Shown here: piece by piece, positions 22,109 through 34,330 of the stretch
Layout: each line of letters begins with the position of its first letter
How positions within the stretch are numbered: position 1 is the stretch's first letter
Assembly: GCA_948567375.1 (NCBI GenBank)
Contig: OX419762.1
Location: 35,569,034 to 35,633,033, forward strand
DNA from: Lunularia cruciata
Lineage: Eukaryota; Streptophyta; Marchantiopsida; Lunulariales; Lunulariaceae
Direction: 5' to 3'
DNA: 64,000 nucleotides
Program-made: the position numbers and the translations under genes
Notes under the pieces: generated by a model
Databases searched by the model: none
The model's input: only the letters and a program-made list of their open reading frames with translations
What the model was told of the DNA's origin: nothing

Positions 22109-23399
22109 TTACAACCACTCATGCCGTTTTGAATCCCAATTGTTTAGTCTCCACTCGCCAGTTTTACTGCTACCGCCGACATACGAGTTCCGTTGATAGA
22201 AACTTATATTTGAATTGATGTGAATGAACGAAAATGTAGTACGGAACCGTCCAGTCTGCCAAGGGCAAAGAATGCATGGAAATTGTTTCAATCAATGTCT
22301 AATTGTAAAATGCCAAACATACAAGCCAAATGCTAGACTTATGCAAGTTGTACAGCTCGTGACTCCGTGACCTCCAGGCATTACTCCCAAGTGTCCGAGT
22401 CAAGAAATTGTCCGGACTTTCTCTGTCTAGTCGCTACAGCTCAAAACATGCGGACTCAAGATTCAAATACAATGTCACTGTGACAAGGCTACTAGAATGT
22501 CTGCACTGTCTTGAGAGAATGTTGTTATAGTTAAGTTGCTTATCTGGACGCAATAAGTAAACAACAGCACTGTACACAGTTCATATTTTGAGCTATTTGG
22601 GAACGTTGTAAGAGTGTAAAGCTCCCGTAATTTGCCGCTGCACTGTCCACGAAAGCTGTGGAAAAGTTTAACATGAATTTGATATGCTAATAACGGATCT
22701 AACACAATTCCATTGGATTTCACACAGTAGTGACCTGGAATACGAAGCTCCCGTGTTTTGTGATTTGTCGCAGCACTGTCCACCGAAGATATGACAATGC
22801 TTTCTCAAACGCATGGTAAGGGAGCAAGAGTACACACTAGTGACTCATGCTTCCTCACTGAACTCAAATTACGGATAAAAAGTGTATACACTGTAACTAG
22901 GTGCCGTCTGCGTCGTCTATATTCCTGACGTTTTGGATGACTGGGGTTCATAGCTGTCTTAAATCGTGAGCTTCGTTGTTGAGTAGATGACTCGCTTGAC
23001 CTATTTATTATACAGTGTGGCCGATAAGGAAGATGGTGGACACTGAGGGTGATTGTTCTTCATCACCAACAGTAGCATGCAATGTCGATGCACATATGTC
23101 TCCACATTGCAGGAGCTCGTTATGAATGGGATGGCCTTAAAAGAAGATAAGAACTCGAGGAGGCACCTCAAACGAAGGATGCTTTAAGGGCAACAGTGGA
23201 GAAGGAATGTTCTTTCTCGGAGGGAGGAACGACCATTTATAGCGATCAAGGTAGTTCCAGTTTTTACTACATCCAAAAGAGGACAAAACCAATTTTTACT
23301 TGACTGCCGTGGATAAAAGGTTGAAGAAGGTTAACCTCGAGGAGGCCATTTTGTTGGCAATTCTCAAGGCTTTTGCTAACTAATTTCACATTTTACTTT

Positions 23400-26300
23400 T
23401 TTCTGTAATTATAAGTTTCAAGGGTCCCACCATTAAATCAGAAGAATTGGTTATTGTTGAAATGTTGAACAAATTAAGAACGGGTGTCCATTGGATATAT
23501 TTTGTCTAAATATATCTGCATATTTTGGATTTGGTAGTTTGTTTCCTTCAATCTAGTGCTTTGTCTTATATGGTTTATTTATACTTTTCTTTTAAATTAT
23601 CATCTCTTGTGATCTCATGTTAAAATCATAACCCTATGATTATCATAAAAGATTTTATTTTATTTTGTACTAAAACTTGAAACGATAGATATTAAAAGTG
23701 AAAGAATATGTTTTTTCATACATATTTCTTTCCAGATTTTAAAATATGAATTGTGCATTTATATTTATATTTATATGATAGTACCTATTAGTATCTTTTA
23801 GGGTCTTATGTTTGGAGATCCCTAATATATAAAGGCAGAATCCCTTGAAAGACCTTACTAAGGTGTAGTGGTGACAGCCCAAATGAAGTCTATGGAATCT
23901 TTCTTGATTGTTGCAGTTTCGGATCCTAACATTGTAAATGTAGTACCCTAGAAAAAACTATACAATTTTGGTTTCAACGGCTTGACTATTTGGACTTTGT
24001 TTTTATATTCTTTTCACTCTATACAAAACCTAAAGACCTTCTAAAAACTTCATAACAGCTTGAAAAATAATAATAAATAGAAAATAAAATATTCAATAAT
24101 ACAATGTCACTTAAAATAAATTTAGATAGAGAAGACTATGATACTTCCAAAGATAGAATCTTTTGCATCTTAGTGTAATCCAAATGGTATTGAGTACTCT
24201 TTGGTCCTCATATACTATGGTTTTAGATTCCATAGTCAGAAAACAGTTTTCCCAATAAAAGGAAATTGTAGTTTCTTTTCTTGTAACTTTATCATTTAGG
24301 TTTTGTTTTATATGGTTTTGATCTTCTTGGATGAAAAAATGAATTAAATTAAAAGGACCACAACCACTTGAAACATATAGTAGATTTACAGCTGCAAAAA
24401 AAGTATAAATAAAAACTATTTTCCTACCCGTTCAAATTTGGTCTCCAAAATCATCTTCTAAGCTCTTTAACTTTAAAACACACACTCATAAATTTTTGAA
24501 CTTCCTTAAACCAACCAATTATTTCCAGTTTAAAAAATGAAAATTATTAATCTTCAAAATTGACATGTATGAAATTAATTGTAATGTTCCGAGGATAGCA
24601 AAACACCCAAGAGAAAACACAAAAGAAGAAACACGAAGCTTCACACTCAAAACTCCAATGCCCCAAAGGAGCACCTTGTCATATTATTATATAGCCTATT
24701 GTATTCTCTCTAAGGAAGCTCTACACTTGGATCAGATACATGGATTGGTGACATGTCAATGAGCTCTACACTTAGATCAGTTTCATGCATGGGTGACATG
24801 TAAGTTCTGGTCCTATCTTGTTGGTCAATTAAGCTTTAACCAATGGGAATCTTTAGGGAATCTTTAGGGAATCTTTCTTTATGAGTCTCAATTTGCATGG
24901 GTGAGGTACCATTAGAAAGCTCTTGCCAAGACAAACAAGTATTGTCAATTGGTTTTTTATATTTTGAGGCTCAATTTATCCGTTTATGCCTCCAAAATTG
25001 GCTCTAAAGTTTTCAAGCTATTTTAGGTTTCTACTCTATTAGTAAAAGTACTCTTTTGGTGATACCTCTATCTATGTACTTAGTCCATCATATGTAACAT
25101 TCTTCCATATGTTACTAAGTCAATTTTTATCTCTAGATAATTTGTCTATCTATTGGTATTATATTAATAAGTGGCCTCACATGTAATGTTCTTAACAATA
25201 TTGTCATGTTTCTTGAAACTTAGTATTTTGTATAGTACACAGACTTCATTAATTCCACAATTGTAAGTTAATAATTTTTATAGATCTTATGGTTGAAAAT
25301 TTATTTTTTATTGCTAAATTTTTTAATTGTATATATATTCTTAGTTTTTGATCCAAGATATTAATATAAATATTTACTTAAATTTTCCTTAAACTAAGAA
25401 GTTTGTCTTATATATTTACATATTTATAAGTATTGTATGTATGATCATTCACTTAATCTAATAATTTCTAATTATAATATTTCTTATTTATTAAATTATT
25501 ATATATATAATTTCAAAACTCTAATTATGGGGTACTAAAAGTATGTTTACATCTAAAATTATAAGAATAACATAAATTTGAGATACATTAATGTGAGTAA
25601 AGACCTACTCAAATTTTAAGACTACTATAAATGGTGGTCTTAGTTGGTAGTCTAAGTTAAAGATATCAAAGAATAAAAATATATGATTAGATTAACTTGT
25701 TGTTTAATAAATTAGTTACTTATAACTGTAAGATTAGGTTGGCTTGTTGCTTATCAAAGAATAGTTAAAATATTGGTAGTACTAATGAGAGTTGAATCAA
25801 AGATTTGTCATCATGCAAAAATGATCAAATTGTTAGTTTCTAAATTACAAAAATGATATTTTGATTGTAATGACATATAAAGGAATATAATAAGCTACCA
25901 AATTATTTGATTAACATAAGCTTCTACTAAAATTTTACTTATTATTACTTTTCTCTTTTTGGCTTTTTAATTATCCTTGTCATATAGGTCTCACTATGTA
26001 ATATTGTGTTGTTGAAGGTGAAACAAAAGATTAATGCAAGTTTTAGAAATCTTTCCTCTATAATATTAGTGCATACTTGATATAATGCAAGCTTTAGAAA
26101 TCTTTCTCTTATAATGGTAGTGCATACTTGATATATAGACCTTGTACTCATTACCTTAGTGTTCTACCTTAATTTTATTATGATGTTTCTTTATAAGCAT
26201 TTGCATAAATAAATTACTATGAATTATGATTATATTTTGTTCATCAAATTCTTTATAAGTGTACAAGATCTCTAAAATATGGATAATCAAATAGAAGAGT

Positions 26301-27490
26301 TTGTTTGATAATCAAAACAAAATATAAAGAATAAATAATCTTTAATAGAAAATGATTTAAAGTTCTTAAAAATTCTAAATATAAAATTTACTGAAAATAA
26401 GTTGAATTTTTCTCTTAGGTTCCTCATCAAAGCATTACAAATACAAACAAATTCACCAAAACATTAAAGATTGCTGGAAGTAAAGCTTGTAAAATTATTA
26501 TTTGGGAGTGTAAAAATATGACAATTCAATGTCGGCGTACTAATAGTATATTTGGTAAGAACAAATCATTCCCTCTAGATTGTTAATACTATGGGGCCTT
26601 ACAATTAGCGTATAGGAATGCATGAACTGAAGGAGAAAACAAGAACAACACAAGACAAGAACTTCCTTGGATCCAATCACCTTGACAACTATGACCGTGA
26701 TATGGCCTTTCACCCTTCCTAGAAGGTAGCATGTCATGGGAGTTGAAGTAATCATGATTCTCAATCTTCACTAGCAGTGTTACTCTATGATACTTCAAGT
26801 GTATGACCACCTATCTCTATATTGTTCTTGACATCTATAGAGTCCCTAAAGTTGCACACTCTAGATCCCTTTCACTCAAGTGTTTCTATTCATGCATCAA
26901 GATTCCTCACTCCCATTCAAATAAGCATGCAACCATCCTCACAAAGTATAGACTGATACACATACACCAACTCAAGAGTCTTGATAGTATAAAAAAATAA
27001 TTTTTACTCCAAAAGAAAGATGCATCAAATGGACATGGTGTTCATCGGGCTTAAGCTCCTTATATGTTCCCTACTCAACCACAAAGAAATCCAATAATTA
27101 CAAGGGGTTAGAAATCTCCTAATTACATCTAAGGCAATCAATGTTAATCACATCCTATCCACTAACCCTAAAGCTACTCCTTAAGCACAAGTGAGCCATG
27201 GTTATTTCCACCTTTGTGCGTTGTTGTTTTCTTAGGCTAACTAACACAAGGCTTTCAAAATATATCTTAATTATTATGTATAAAAGGCCTTAATCAACAA
27301 TTATGATGCCTAAACTATCCTAACTACAAGATGACACTTAGTTGTTTTTGCCAAAGACAGCCGTCATTTGTTTTGTAGGAGGTTGTATGTGAGATTATAC
27401 TTTGTTAGGAACAAGTGGTACTAGTGACAAGTTGCTCACTCCATTACATATGTGTATTAGCTTTGTAAGCTCATTCCAATATGCTTCAAC
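23400..27490. other. Very AT-rich intergenic block
   Basis: Base composition changes sharply near 23.4 kb to AT-rich sequence with no coding signal. Apart from the solo LTR at 24580-25163 I can identify nothing in it; it is probably decayed transposon sequence. Confidence 0.5.
24580..25163 (-). mobile_element. Solo LTR (584 bp) with target duplication
   Basis: Starts TGTAATGTTCC and ends GGTATTATA (CA terminus mutated to TA) on the plus strand. It is flanked by identical TTAAT at 24575-24579 and 25164-25168. It is the diverged reverse complement of the LTR at 63120-63953. Shared blocks include the CAAAGGAGCACCTT region, GGTGACATG, GGGAATCTTT, GAGGTACCATT and CTTTTGGTGATACCTCT. No internal region adjoins it, so it is the product of LTR-LTR recombination. 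Confidence 0.88.
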
Positions 27491-27494
27491 TATT

Positions 27495-28620
27495 TATTTG
27501 GAGCTAGCTTGGGTCTTTGTAAACTTGGTGATGGTATGCCCTTGCAATTTGACCACCATCATTGCAACCTAGTCATTCATATACACCTTATATTCTAGCG
27601 TGTCAATTTTGGTCCAAAGATCTTTCATCTTCGCATGTTGGGAGCTCTTGTTAGCCATCCATTTCATCTGGTCCATCAACATGTTGTTGTATGTCCAATC
27701 ATTGCTAGCAACCTCCTTTTTTCATTTGCTAGGTTGGTTTGCTTGCTGACAAGCTTTTTTTGTTCCCCTACCTCATTCTCTTGTTGCCTTTTCAAGCTCA
27801 TTATCAAGTCCAAGATATGAAGGTTAGTTACGGTTTGAGGTTCTAGTATCTCATTTTTGCAATCATCATCTTAGTCCAAGTCTCTTCAATTTTGGTTCAT
27901 ATGCTTTGGAGTTCATCATTTTGTATCCACAACTTGTCCTTGTACTTCTTCTTTTTATGGAAAACCTTAACATCAAGTTTGTTGGATTTGTCCTTTAGCA
28001 ACATAAGTAGTATTTTTAGTATTTTATAGTGTTTGTGTTGTTGTTGCTTGTTCTTTTGAAACCTAACTAACTCTTTATCCTTCTTTGCATTCCAAGCTAT
28101 TGCTTCATTTACTTTGTTGGGAGAAGGGGTTTCTCTCTAGACCATGGATTGTACCATTTGATGGAGTTGATAGATCAATACCATTGGTTTGTCAATCATT
28201 ACATTGAGTTCTTTGTAGAATGGTAAGAACTCTTCCAAGGTTTCCATTGTAGGCATTACAATATTCACCATATAGATTGTTGTTAGTCACGTGATGGACT
28301 TTTCTCTGTATTGTACTTCTTTAAAGAAGGATTTGGTTGCGCTCATTCTTGCCAACCATTCTCTCTTATTGGTCCGAGCTAATGCTAGTCATGGTAGTTT
28401 CTCATTTGTGATGGCCAAGCACATTTTGTTTGTGCCTTCCCTCATCTTTGTTGGTTGTTGTTCACTTTGTGGCTTCTCCACCCATGTGGAGACGGGTTTG
28501 TTTTTTGGAAATGATTTTGGAGTTAGGTGGCATTCAAAGATTCTTTCATTAGGTTCTTCTTTCCTTATCTCATTTTCCTTGGCTGATGTCACCATGTCCT
28601 TTTTTTTACTCCCTTAGAAA
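27495..28620 (-). pseudogene. Decayed coiled-coil coding remnant, transposon-derived
   Basis: Read on the minus strand, several frames give Lys/Gln/Asn-rich, coiled-coil-like stretches broken by stops. Examples are KDLWTKIDTLEYKVY and VKLQGHTITKFTKTQASSK near 27500-27630, and a 68-codon open stretch at 28595-28389. The style resembles the coiled-coil coding region inside the LTRs at 29503-33168, but I cannot align it. It ends just before the chromovirus LTR at 28666. Confidence 0.35.
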
Positions 28621-28665
28621 AGGTCAATGAAAGCTAAGATTTGTGTCAAAGTCTATTTCAACTTG

Positions 28666-29008
28666 TGTAACAATATGGAGTTATTGATGAGTTAGTCAAG
28701 GCTAACTAAGTAGCAAATAAGCCAAATTAGGTTGGAATATTCTAGAAGTATCTAGGAAGCCACTTGGTACTTTCTAAGTATTGGGTAATGTGCATGACAA
28801 GTAGTGACTTCTAAGAGGAAGCTTCACGACTAGCTTAGATTGCATGCCAAGTAGGCGGCTTCTAGAAGGAAGATTCTCAAGAGCCTTGTATTCTCCCTAG
28901 AAAAACCAAAGCCCAAGCTCATGCTAGGCATTTGGAGTTTCTCACACTCAAGTGTCCCAATGTGATCTTCCATTCTCTTATTTCTCTCCTCAGTCTTGCT
29001 CTTTTATA
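28666..29008 (+). repeat. Chromovirus 5' LTR (343 bp)
   Basis: Begins TGTAACAATATGGAGTTATT, which recurs at 45969. The right edge is placed before a weak tRNA-iMet-type primer site (TAGTATCAAAGT, 29010-29021). The terminal CA seems to have decayed to TA. Confidence 0.75.
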
Positions 29009-29343
29009 GTAGTATCAAAGTAGGAATAGGATGGATGGAATTTATGGACCACCAAATCCATTTTTGCCAAACCATTGGGATTTTTGTGTCTATGTACTAT
29101 CCAAGCATCATTTCACATAATTCATCACTTCACTCTTTAGGCAAAATTTTCTAAATGAGATCACCTTATCCGAGAAACCCTTGGTACTTCTGGTTGTAAC
29201 TTATGGAGAACAATGGATGCATTGCATCTATATGTTAATTTAGATAAATTGGAAGTAGTGTGATAGAGTAGTAGCCATGGTGGCTATGCTCAAGGTAATC
29301 ATTACTATGCATCAACAAATAGAGCACCTTACTTGATTGTTGG

Positions 29344-29502
29344 ATGAACAAGACTATCAATGACAAGAACATAGAGAGAGCATTAGTTCAAGAAGGAGAA
29401 GACTCAATCCAATTTCCAAAACCCAAGGTATTTGAAGGCAAGAATCTCTTGGGTGTAGTGGAGAATTTTATGTTTGACTACAAATGTTATTTCAAAGCTA
29501 CC
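29344..29502 (+). pseudogene. Chromovirus gag, 5' fragment
   Basis: Open from 29344 with FPKPKVFEGKNLLGVVENF, a Gypsy gag N-terminal pattern. It is cut at 29502 by insertion of the minus-strand Athila-like element; the rest of gag resumes after 41845. Confidence 0.7.
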
Positions 29503-32500
29503 TGTGACAACTCGGCAAATATCACTTTTGCGGTAATCAAGTAAGTAAAGTTTGTTCTCGTAGAGATACAATTTAGAATTGGTCAAATACAAAGTCAAAC
29601 AATAACAAGTAGTTCTTCTTGGTTGCATATTTAATCTCTCAGGTAGCAACTACACCCAGAAGAGAGTAACAAGCTCAAAATCTTGATAACTTGTCACAAA
29701 TTCAAACACCCATAATCACAACATAACAAAGATTTGGTCCAAACAAATCTTGATTGTGATGATTCAGATTCTCCCAAAGACGGTACTTCATGGCAAAACA
29801 ACTTTGCCTCAGAATTGTGTTCCACCCCTCTACTAAAGGCACAACTTCCTCTATCATAATTGCTTCACATCAACACTACGTTGCACTCACAACTGCAAAA
29901 TACTACCAACAATACAATTCCTCTCAGACCTGTCAAGGCATTGCTCCGATTGCACTTCACTCAAGATCAAACACACAAAATGAAGATCAAGCTGTGGAAT
30001 CTAACATCCAACACACTCTGATTTGCACTTCAAAATTCTCCACACACTCACAAATACACACACAAAGTTGACACTCGGAATTAAGCTCAAGCGACGAGCA
30101 CTGAAATCACCACTTTGCTTTATTTATCTTCAGAAATTGTGAATACTGAACAACATAAGACTACAAATGCTCCTTTTTAAATAGTGAAGCAATCGATAGT
30201 TACTAACAACTATATCATTCTACAACAACTATTCCTACCTATAGATCCAAAATGACAAACCACCTCTTCATATCTGCCTCTTCATATCTCAAAAACTATT
30301 ACTACTCCAATCCAATGTCAATCTCTTCATCGGCTTCCAAACCCGATGATCTTCCTATTACTTCTCCTTCTTTGGGTATATCTGATTCCACCAAATCCCT
30401 CACTATTTCTACTACTTCTACAGTATGATCTACAATTAAACTTATGGGTAATCTATCTACTTCCTTATTTGGCAACCCACTCCTCTCTAATGCCTTGAAT
30501 ACAAGTCCAAAGACACCTGAATTCCGACTTCTACAACATCAGACTTCTTCTCTTCCTTCACACTACTCCTAACTCTTTCTAACTTTGAATTTACTAAATC
30601 TAATCTGAGACTGACATTGTCTCCTACTTCTAACATCTTTTTGTCGACCTGCTTCCTCAATCAGATTAGTAGAGTGTTCATATCAACATCCTTGGCCCTC
30701 CTCTTCCAAGTTTCCTGCACAAGCAAATTTAACTCGTGTAATCTCGCTTCTTCCAATTGTCCTTCCGCTTCAGTGCACAACATAGCTCTCAATTTTCCTA
30801 TAACCTCTACTACTGATTCCAATGTATACCCTTGAGATTGCTCTACCTTCAACTCCTCCGCATATTGAGAGCTCTATAACTCAGCACTTCGTACTAACTC
30901 TCTCAACCTTTCTTCTTCTTGATGTTGGGTTGCCAACTCCCGCTGCCACGCCTGATCCTTCTCAGCGGCACTCTTCCGCAAGTTGTCTAACTCCTGCTCC
31001 ATTACTGCTGCCATCGCCTTCACATGGATACTCTCAATGCGCACTTCATTGACCTCTTCTTTCATCTTGGTCAGCAACATCGTCTGCTCCTTCAACTCTT
31101 TGGCTTGACACTGCATTTCTCTTCCTCTTGACTCCAAACTCTCTTGCAACTTCTCAAAAGTCTTCTTCTTCAAGACTGCATCCACCCGAAGCTCTTCAAC
31201 TTCATTGTCTCTTTGGGTTACTTGTTCTTGCAATCCCTTCACTTCAGCCAACAGATACTTCACCACCTGCAACTCGTTCCTTACCTTCATCGTAGCCTAC
31301 GGAATTACCTTCTGTTGCTCTTTCAACAACTCCAATAGTGGACTTACAACCTTCGCCAAATATTGTATTCCTCCAATGGTCCCTTTGTCTTTGGCCACAT
31401 CTTCTTACTTTGTTTCTTCCGCTGGCTTCTTATTCCAAAGTCTTGATCTTCGTCCCTTCAGCGATATTGCTTCCGAGCTTCCTTCTTTCTTACCTGCTGA
31501 ACTTGTGCTTGTAGGGTACTCCTTCTCTTCCACAACCAAGGCTACACAGGGATTAGCACTTCCCTCCATATCGTCAATGGTCGCATGAAAATCTTCATCT
31601 TCTGCTGCTCTAGCTGATTGTTGAACTTTATCTTCACCTTCAGCCTCAATTCCGGATTCCACACTTTGTAATGTGAGTTCCTCTTCTTCTAAGTCCTCTC
31701 CTCTAGACTCTGTCTCCCCTTTAGACTCTGTCTCCAACGGTTCTTCCTTTACCACCTTTTTATCCTGCACGGTGAGTCTTTGTGTCTTTCTTTGGGCTGG
31801 AGGTAACACTACGTCATTGGGTTGAGTCCGCTTCTTCTTCTTTGGGCTTATGATTTACTCCATCTCCCGTTGTCCTACTTTGAAGAAATGGTCATCACTG
31901 GCTCACAAATGCCCTATGTAGTGTTGTTTTTCTTCATCCACTTCTCATCTCAAATCCAAATGAAAGTGTAACACCATGCGACACCTCTCTTTGGTTGTCA
32001 GAAAATTCAATCCAAAGTAGAAATGCACTACAAACGGTGTGAAATAGTGTGGAGGAGAATGTTTTCTCCAATTAACAACCATCTGCCTTGTTTGCTGGTG
32101 GAAACTCTTCACCCAATTCACCTTTACTCTTGCAAACATCTAGTGGAAGAAGACCGACTACCGCATGTTCACGCATGTTGTTCTTTTGGGTTTGAACATT
32201 GCCATTATTGCTCCTATGAGGCTCCACTTAATTGGGTCCCGATAGGACTCCACCTTGTACCCATTAGTTGTTCACGGAGAGAAGAAAGAGTTGCAAATTT
32301 TTGTAGTCTCTTCTGCAGCCTCACACTTTTGATAGAAGGTGATCCCCGTTGGCTCTCCTGCTTCCCTTCCCAACACTAACCTCCAATCTGACTCAATCTA
32401 TCATGCCGGATTTCCTCTCTTCCCTTCAACTTCAGGACCTTCCTCACAATTACTGGTAGCTATCTCTACCATGACTCTTGGGAAATTGAAATTCTAGTTC

Positions 32501-33168
32501 CACGCTAAAAAGGTAATACAAAGTCTATTCAAGACTTTGATCCTTGCTACAACATCGAACATCCAAATTGCAAAGCTCCTTACTGCGAGGGCGTTCTTGA
32601 CCTCTTTGCCATGATTTGCTCTCTTGTTCTTTGGCATTGGAAGACTATTCTCTCTCTTGGACATGACACTCTAACCTCTTCTGGATTTTGGAAAATTTCA
32701 CTCTCAATTGGCTTCTTGGCACGCATCACTGCAGGACAACTACTCAAAGGAATAGGATATCTACTTGATATATACAATTTTTCCCTACACAATTGCAATT
32801 TTTTATTACCTCAAAGTGCAATCATTCCTCAATCAATTTCAAAATCAACTCTCCCTTCCTCTATGTGTCGATGTCCTGTCACTGTCAAGACATGCTTCTT
32901 CTACCTCTGCCGTTTCTTGAAGTGTATTTTCTTGCCACGTAGAGAAGTTGTTAGCCTATCTTTGTATTGGCTTTCACTGCCCAATTGTCTTTGGACTTGT
33001 GTCTTTGTACTTCCCTTCCAAGTACTTCCATTTTTTGACCCAAAGTCAACTTCTTTGGGTTTATTGCAAAGACACTCCCGTCCATTCTTTTCTTTGTAAT
33101 TTGGCTCTCTTACTCACTTTTTCCTCAAAACACTTCAAAATAGAAAAAAAATAATTTGTGGCACCACA
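29503..33168 (-). repeat. Athila-like 3' LTR, 3.67 kb, with internal coding remnant
   Basis: The longer copy. It aligns with the other LTR at both ends but contains about 1.1 kb (about 30435-31565) missing there. It carries the reading described at 30280-32612. Confidence 0.88.
30280..32612 (-). pseudogene. Coiled-coil coding region embedded in the LTR
   Basis: Read from an ATG at 32612 (also at 41291 in the other LTR, there reading MAKKVKNSLAVRSFA), with many stops and frameshifts. Parts include VNWVKSFHQQTRQMVVNWRK near 32100, an acidic stretch near 31650-31800 (SVESGIEAEGEDKVQQSARA) and a long coiled coil at 31290-30874 (LAEVKGLQEQVTQRDNEVEE). A second helical segment is at 30852-30661 (QLEEARLHELNLLVQETWK). 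The region lies within the LTR, in the same orientation as gag-pol. Not env-like: no signal peptide or membrane segment. Function unknown. The related copy in the second element is at 48812-49950. Confidence 0.6.
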
Positions 33169-33180
33169 TACCCCCTCCCT
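33169..33180 (-). other. Polypurine tract of the nested Athila-like element
   Basis: Minus-strand AGGGAGGGGGTA abuts the 3' LTR edge at 33168. The same arrangement occurs at 50226-50238 in the sister element. Confidence 0.75.
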
Positions 33181-33318
33181 TAAATATGAGCGTCCCCGTG
33201 AACACCGACAATTGGTTCTTTATACAAAGTTAGGTCTGTGGTCCAATATTTTTGAACCCTCCATCCATTTACTCAAGTGGCAAAAGGATTTCCTTCCAGG
33301 TCTGCAAGTTGAATAAAT

Positions 33319-34330
33319 CTATTGGCATATATGTGCATAACACGGTATGGCTCCATCCACCTTAAATGCAATTTCCCCAAAAAAAGGATTAGTGATTGTC
33401 ATGTAACAATACCAAGTCATCTTCCTGAACAGCCACAGGCTTGATTCTCCTATTGTGCCGGACCTTCCTCTGTTCTTGTACTTCCTTTGTGGTTTGCATT
33501 GCATCATCCCTTTTCTCTTCTAACCACATCAGTTGGTGGATCCAAAGATCCTAGCTTTCTTTCTTCGACAAGCGTTCTTTGCACAGAATCTGATATGTTG
33601 GTACTTCAAATTCAACTGGTAGTATGAGATGCAATCCATATTTCAGGGAATATGGAGTTTGATTGGTGGTAATCTTTTCAGTTGTTTGATATGCCTACAA
33701 AGCTATAGGTAACTTTGTGTCCCAGTCATAGGCATAATTGATTGTCACCTTGTTCAAAATTTTACCCAATAATCCGTTGGCCTTCTCCGTGAGTCTACTA
33801 GCTTTTGGATTGTAGGGAGTCATCTTCCGATGTTTGATATGGAAGTACTTGGTTAACACTTCCACCATAGAGTTCAAAAAATGAGTTCCCCAATCACTAA
33901 CCAATTCTAGAGGACACCCGTAACGGGAAATGATGTTTCGGAAGAAAATTTCTACAACTATTTCCGCATCATCTCTCTATGTTGCTTCTGCTTCTACCAT
34001 AATCAGTGCATACCAAGATGTACCTCTTCCTCGTGACTCGAGTCACTGGTTGAAATGACCCACAAAATCAATACCTTATTTCTCAAATAGAGCCAATGGC
34101 AAAATCGGTCTCAAAGGCCACTGGGAAGTCACCATCGGTTTTCTTGATCTCTAAAAGGCATCACAACTTCAAATATGGGCGTACATATCTTTATACATCA
34201 TAGGCCACCAATACCTTGCTGAAAGATTTTCTTTACAGTATTCTTTAGGGCATAGTGTCCCCGTAATGCTTCAGAGTGTAAGGACTCAATGACTCCTCTG
34301 ACTTTGTATACCTCCAAACATCTCCAAAGT
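33319..34330 (-). pseudogene. Integrase region of the nested Athila-like element
   Basis: The minus-strand readings contain the zinc-finger start (ESLHSEALRGHYALKNTV near 34270) and the core-domain end (MVSDWGTHFLNSMVEVLTKY; then MTPYNPKASRLTEKANGLL at 33904-33695). A C-terminal stretch follows (LLHDNH ... FFGEIAFKVDGAIP). Stops break it throughout. Confidence 0.75.

Larger units (their letters stand above)
20640..23400. other. Gene-poor spacer
   Basis: No convincing gene. Minus-strand open stretches at 21739-21302 and 21401-21105 are overlapping, in different frames and match no family I know. A short plus-strand open stretch at 20813-21052 is equally weak. Near 22618-22668 and 22742-22795 there is a diverged direct repeat (GCTCCCGT ... 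GCACTGTCCAC). Confidence 0.4.

Noticed and set aside
22784-23400. Small coding region with Lys/Arg-rich plus-strand readings
   Set aside because: Frames are short, broken by stops and without splice signals that join them.
30280-32612. LTR-embedded ORF as an envelope-like gene
   Set aside because: No signal peptide, membrane segment or Cys pattern; it reads as a coiled-coil protein.
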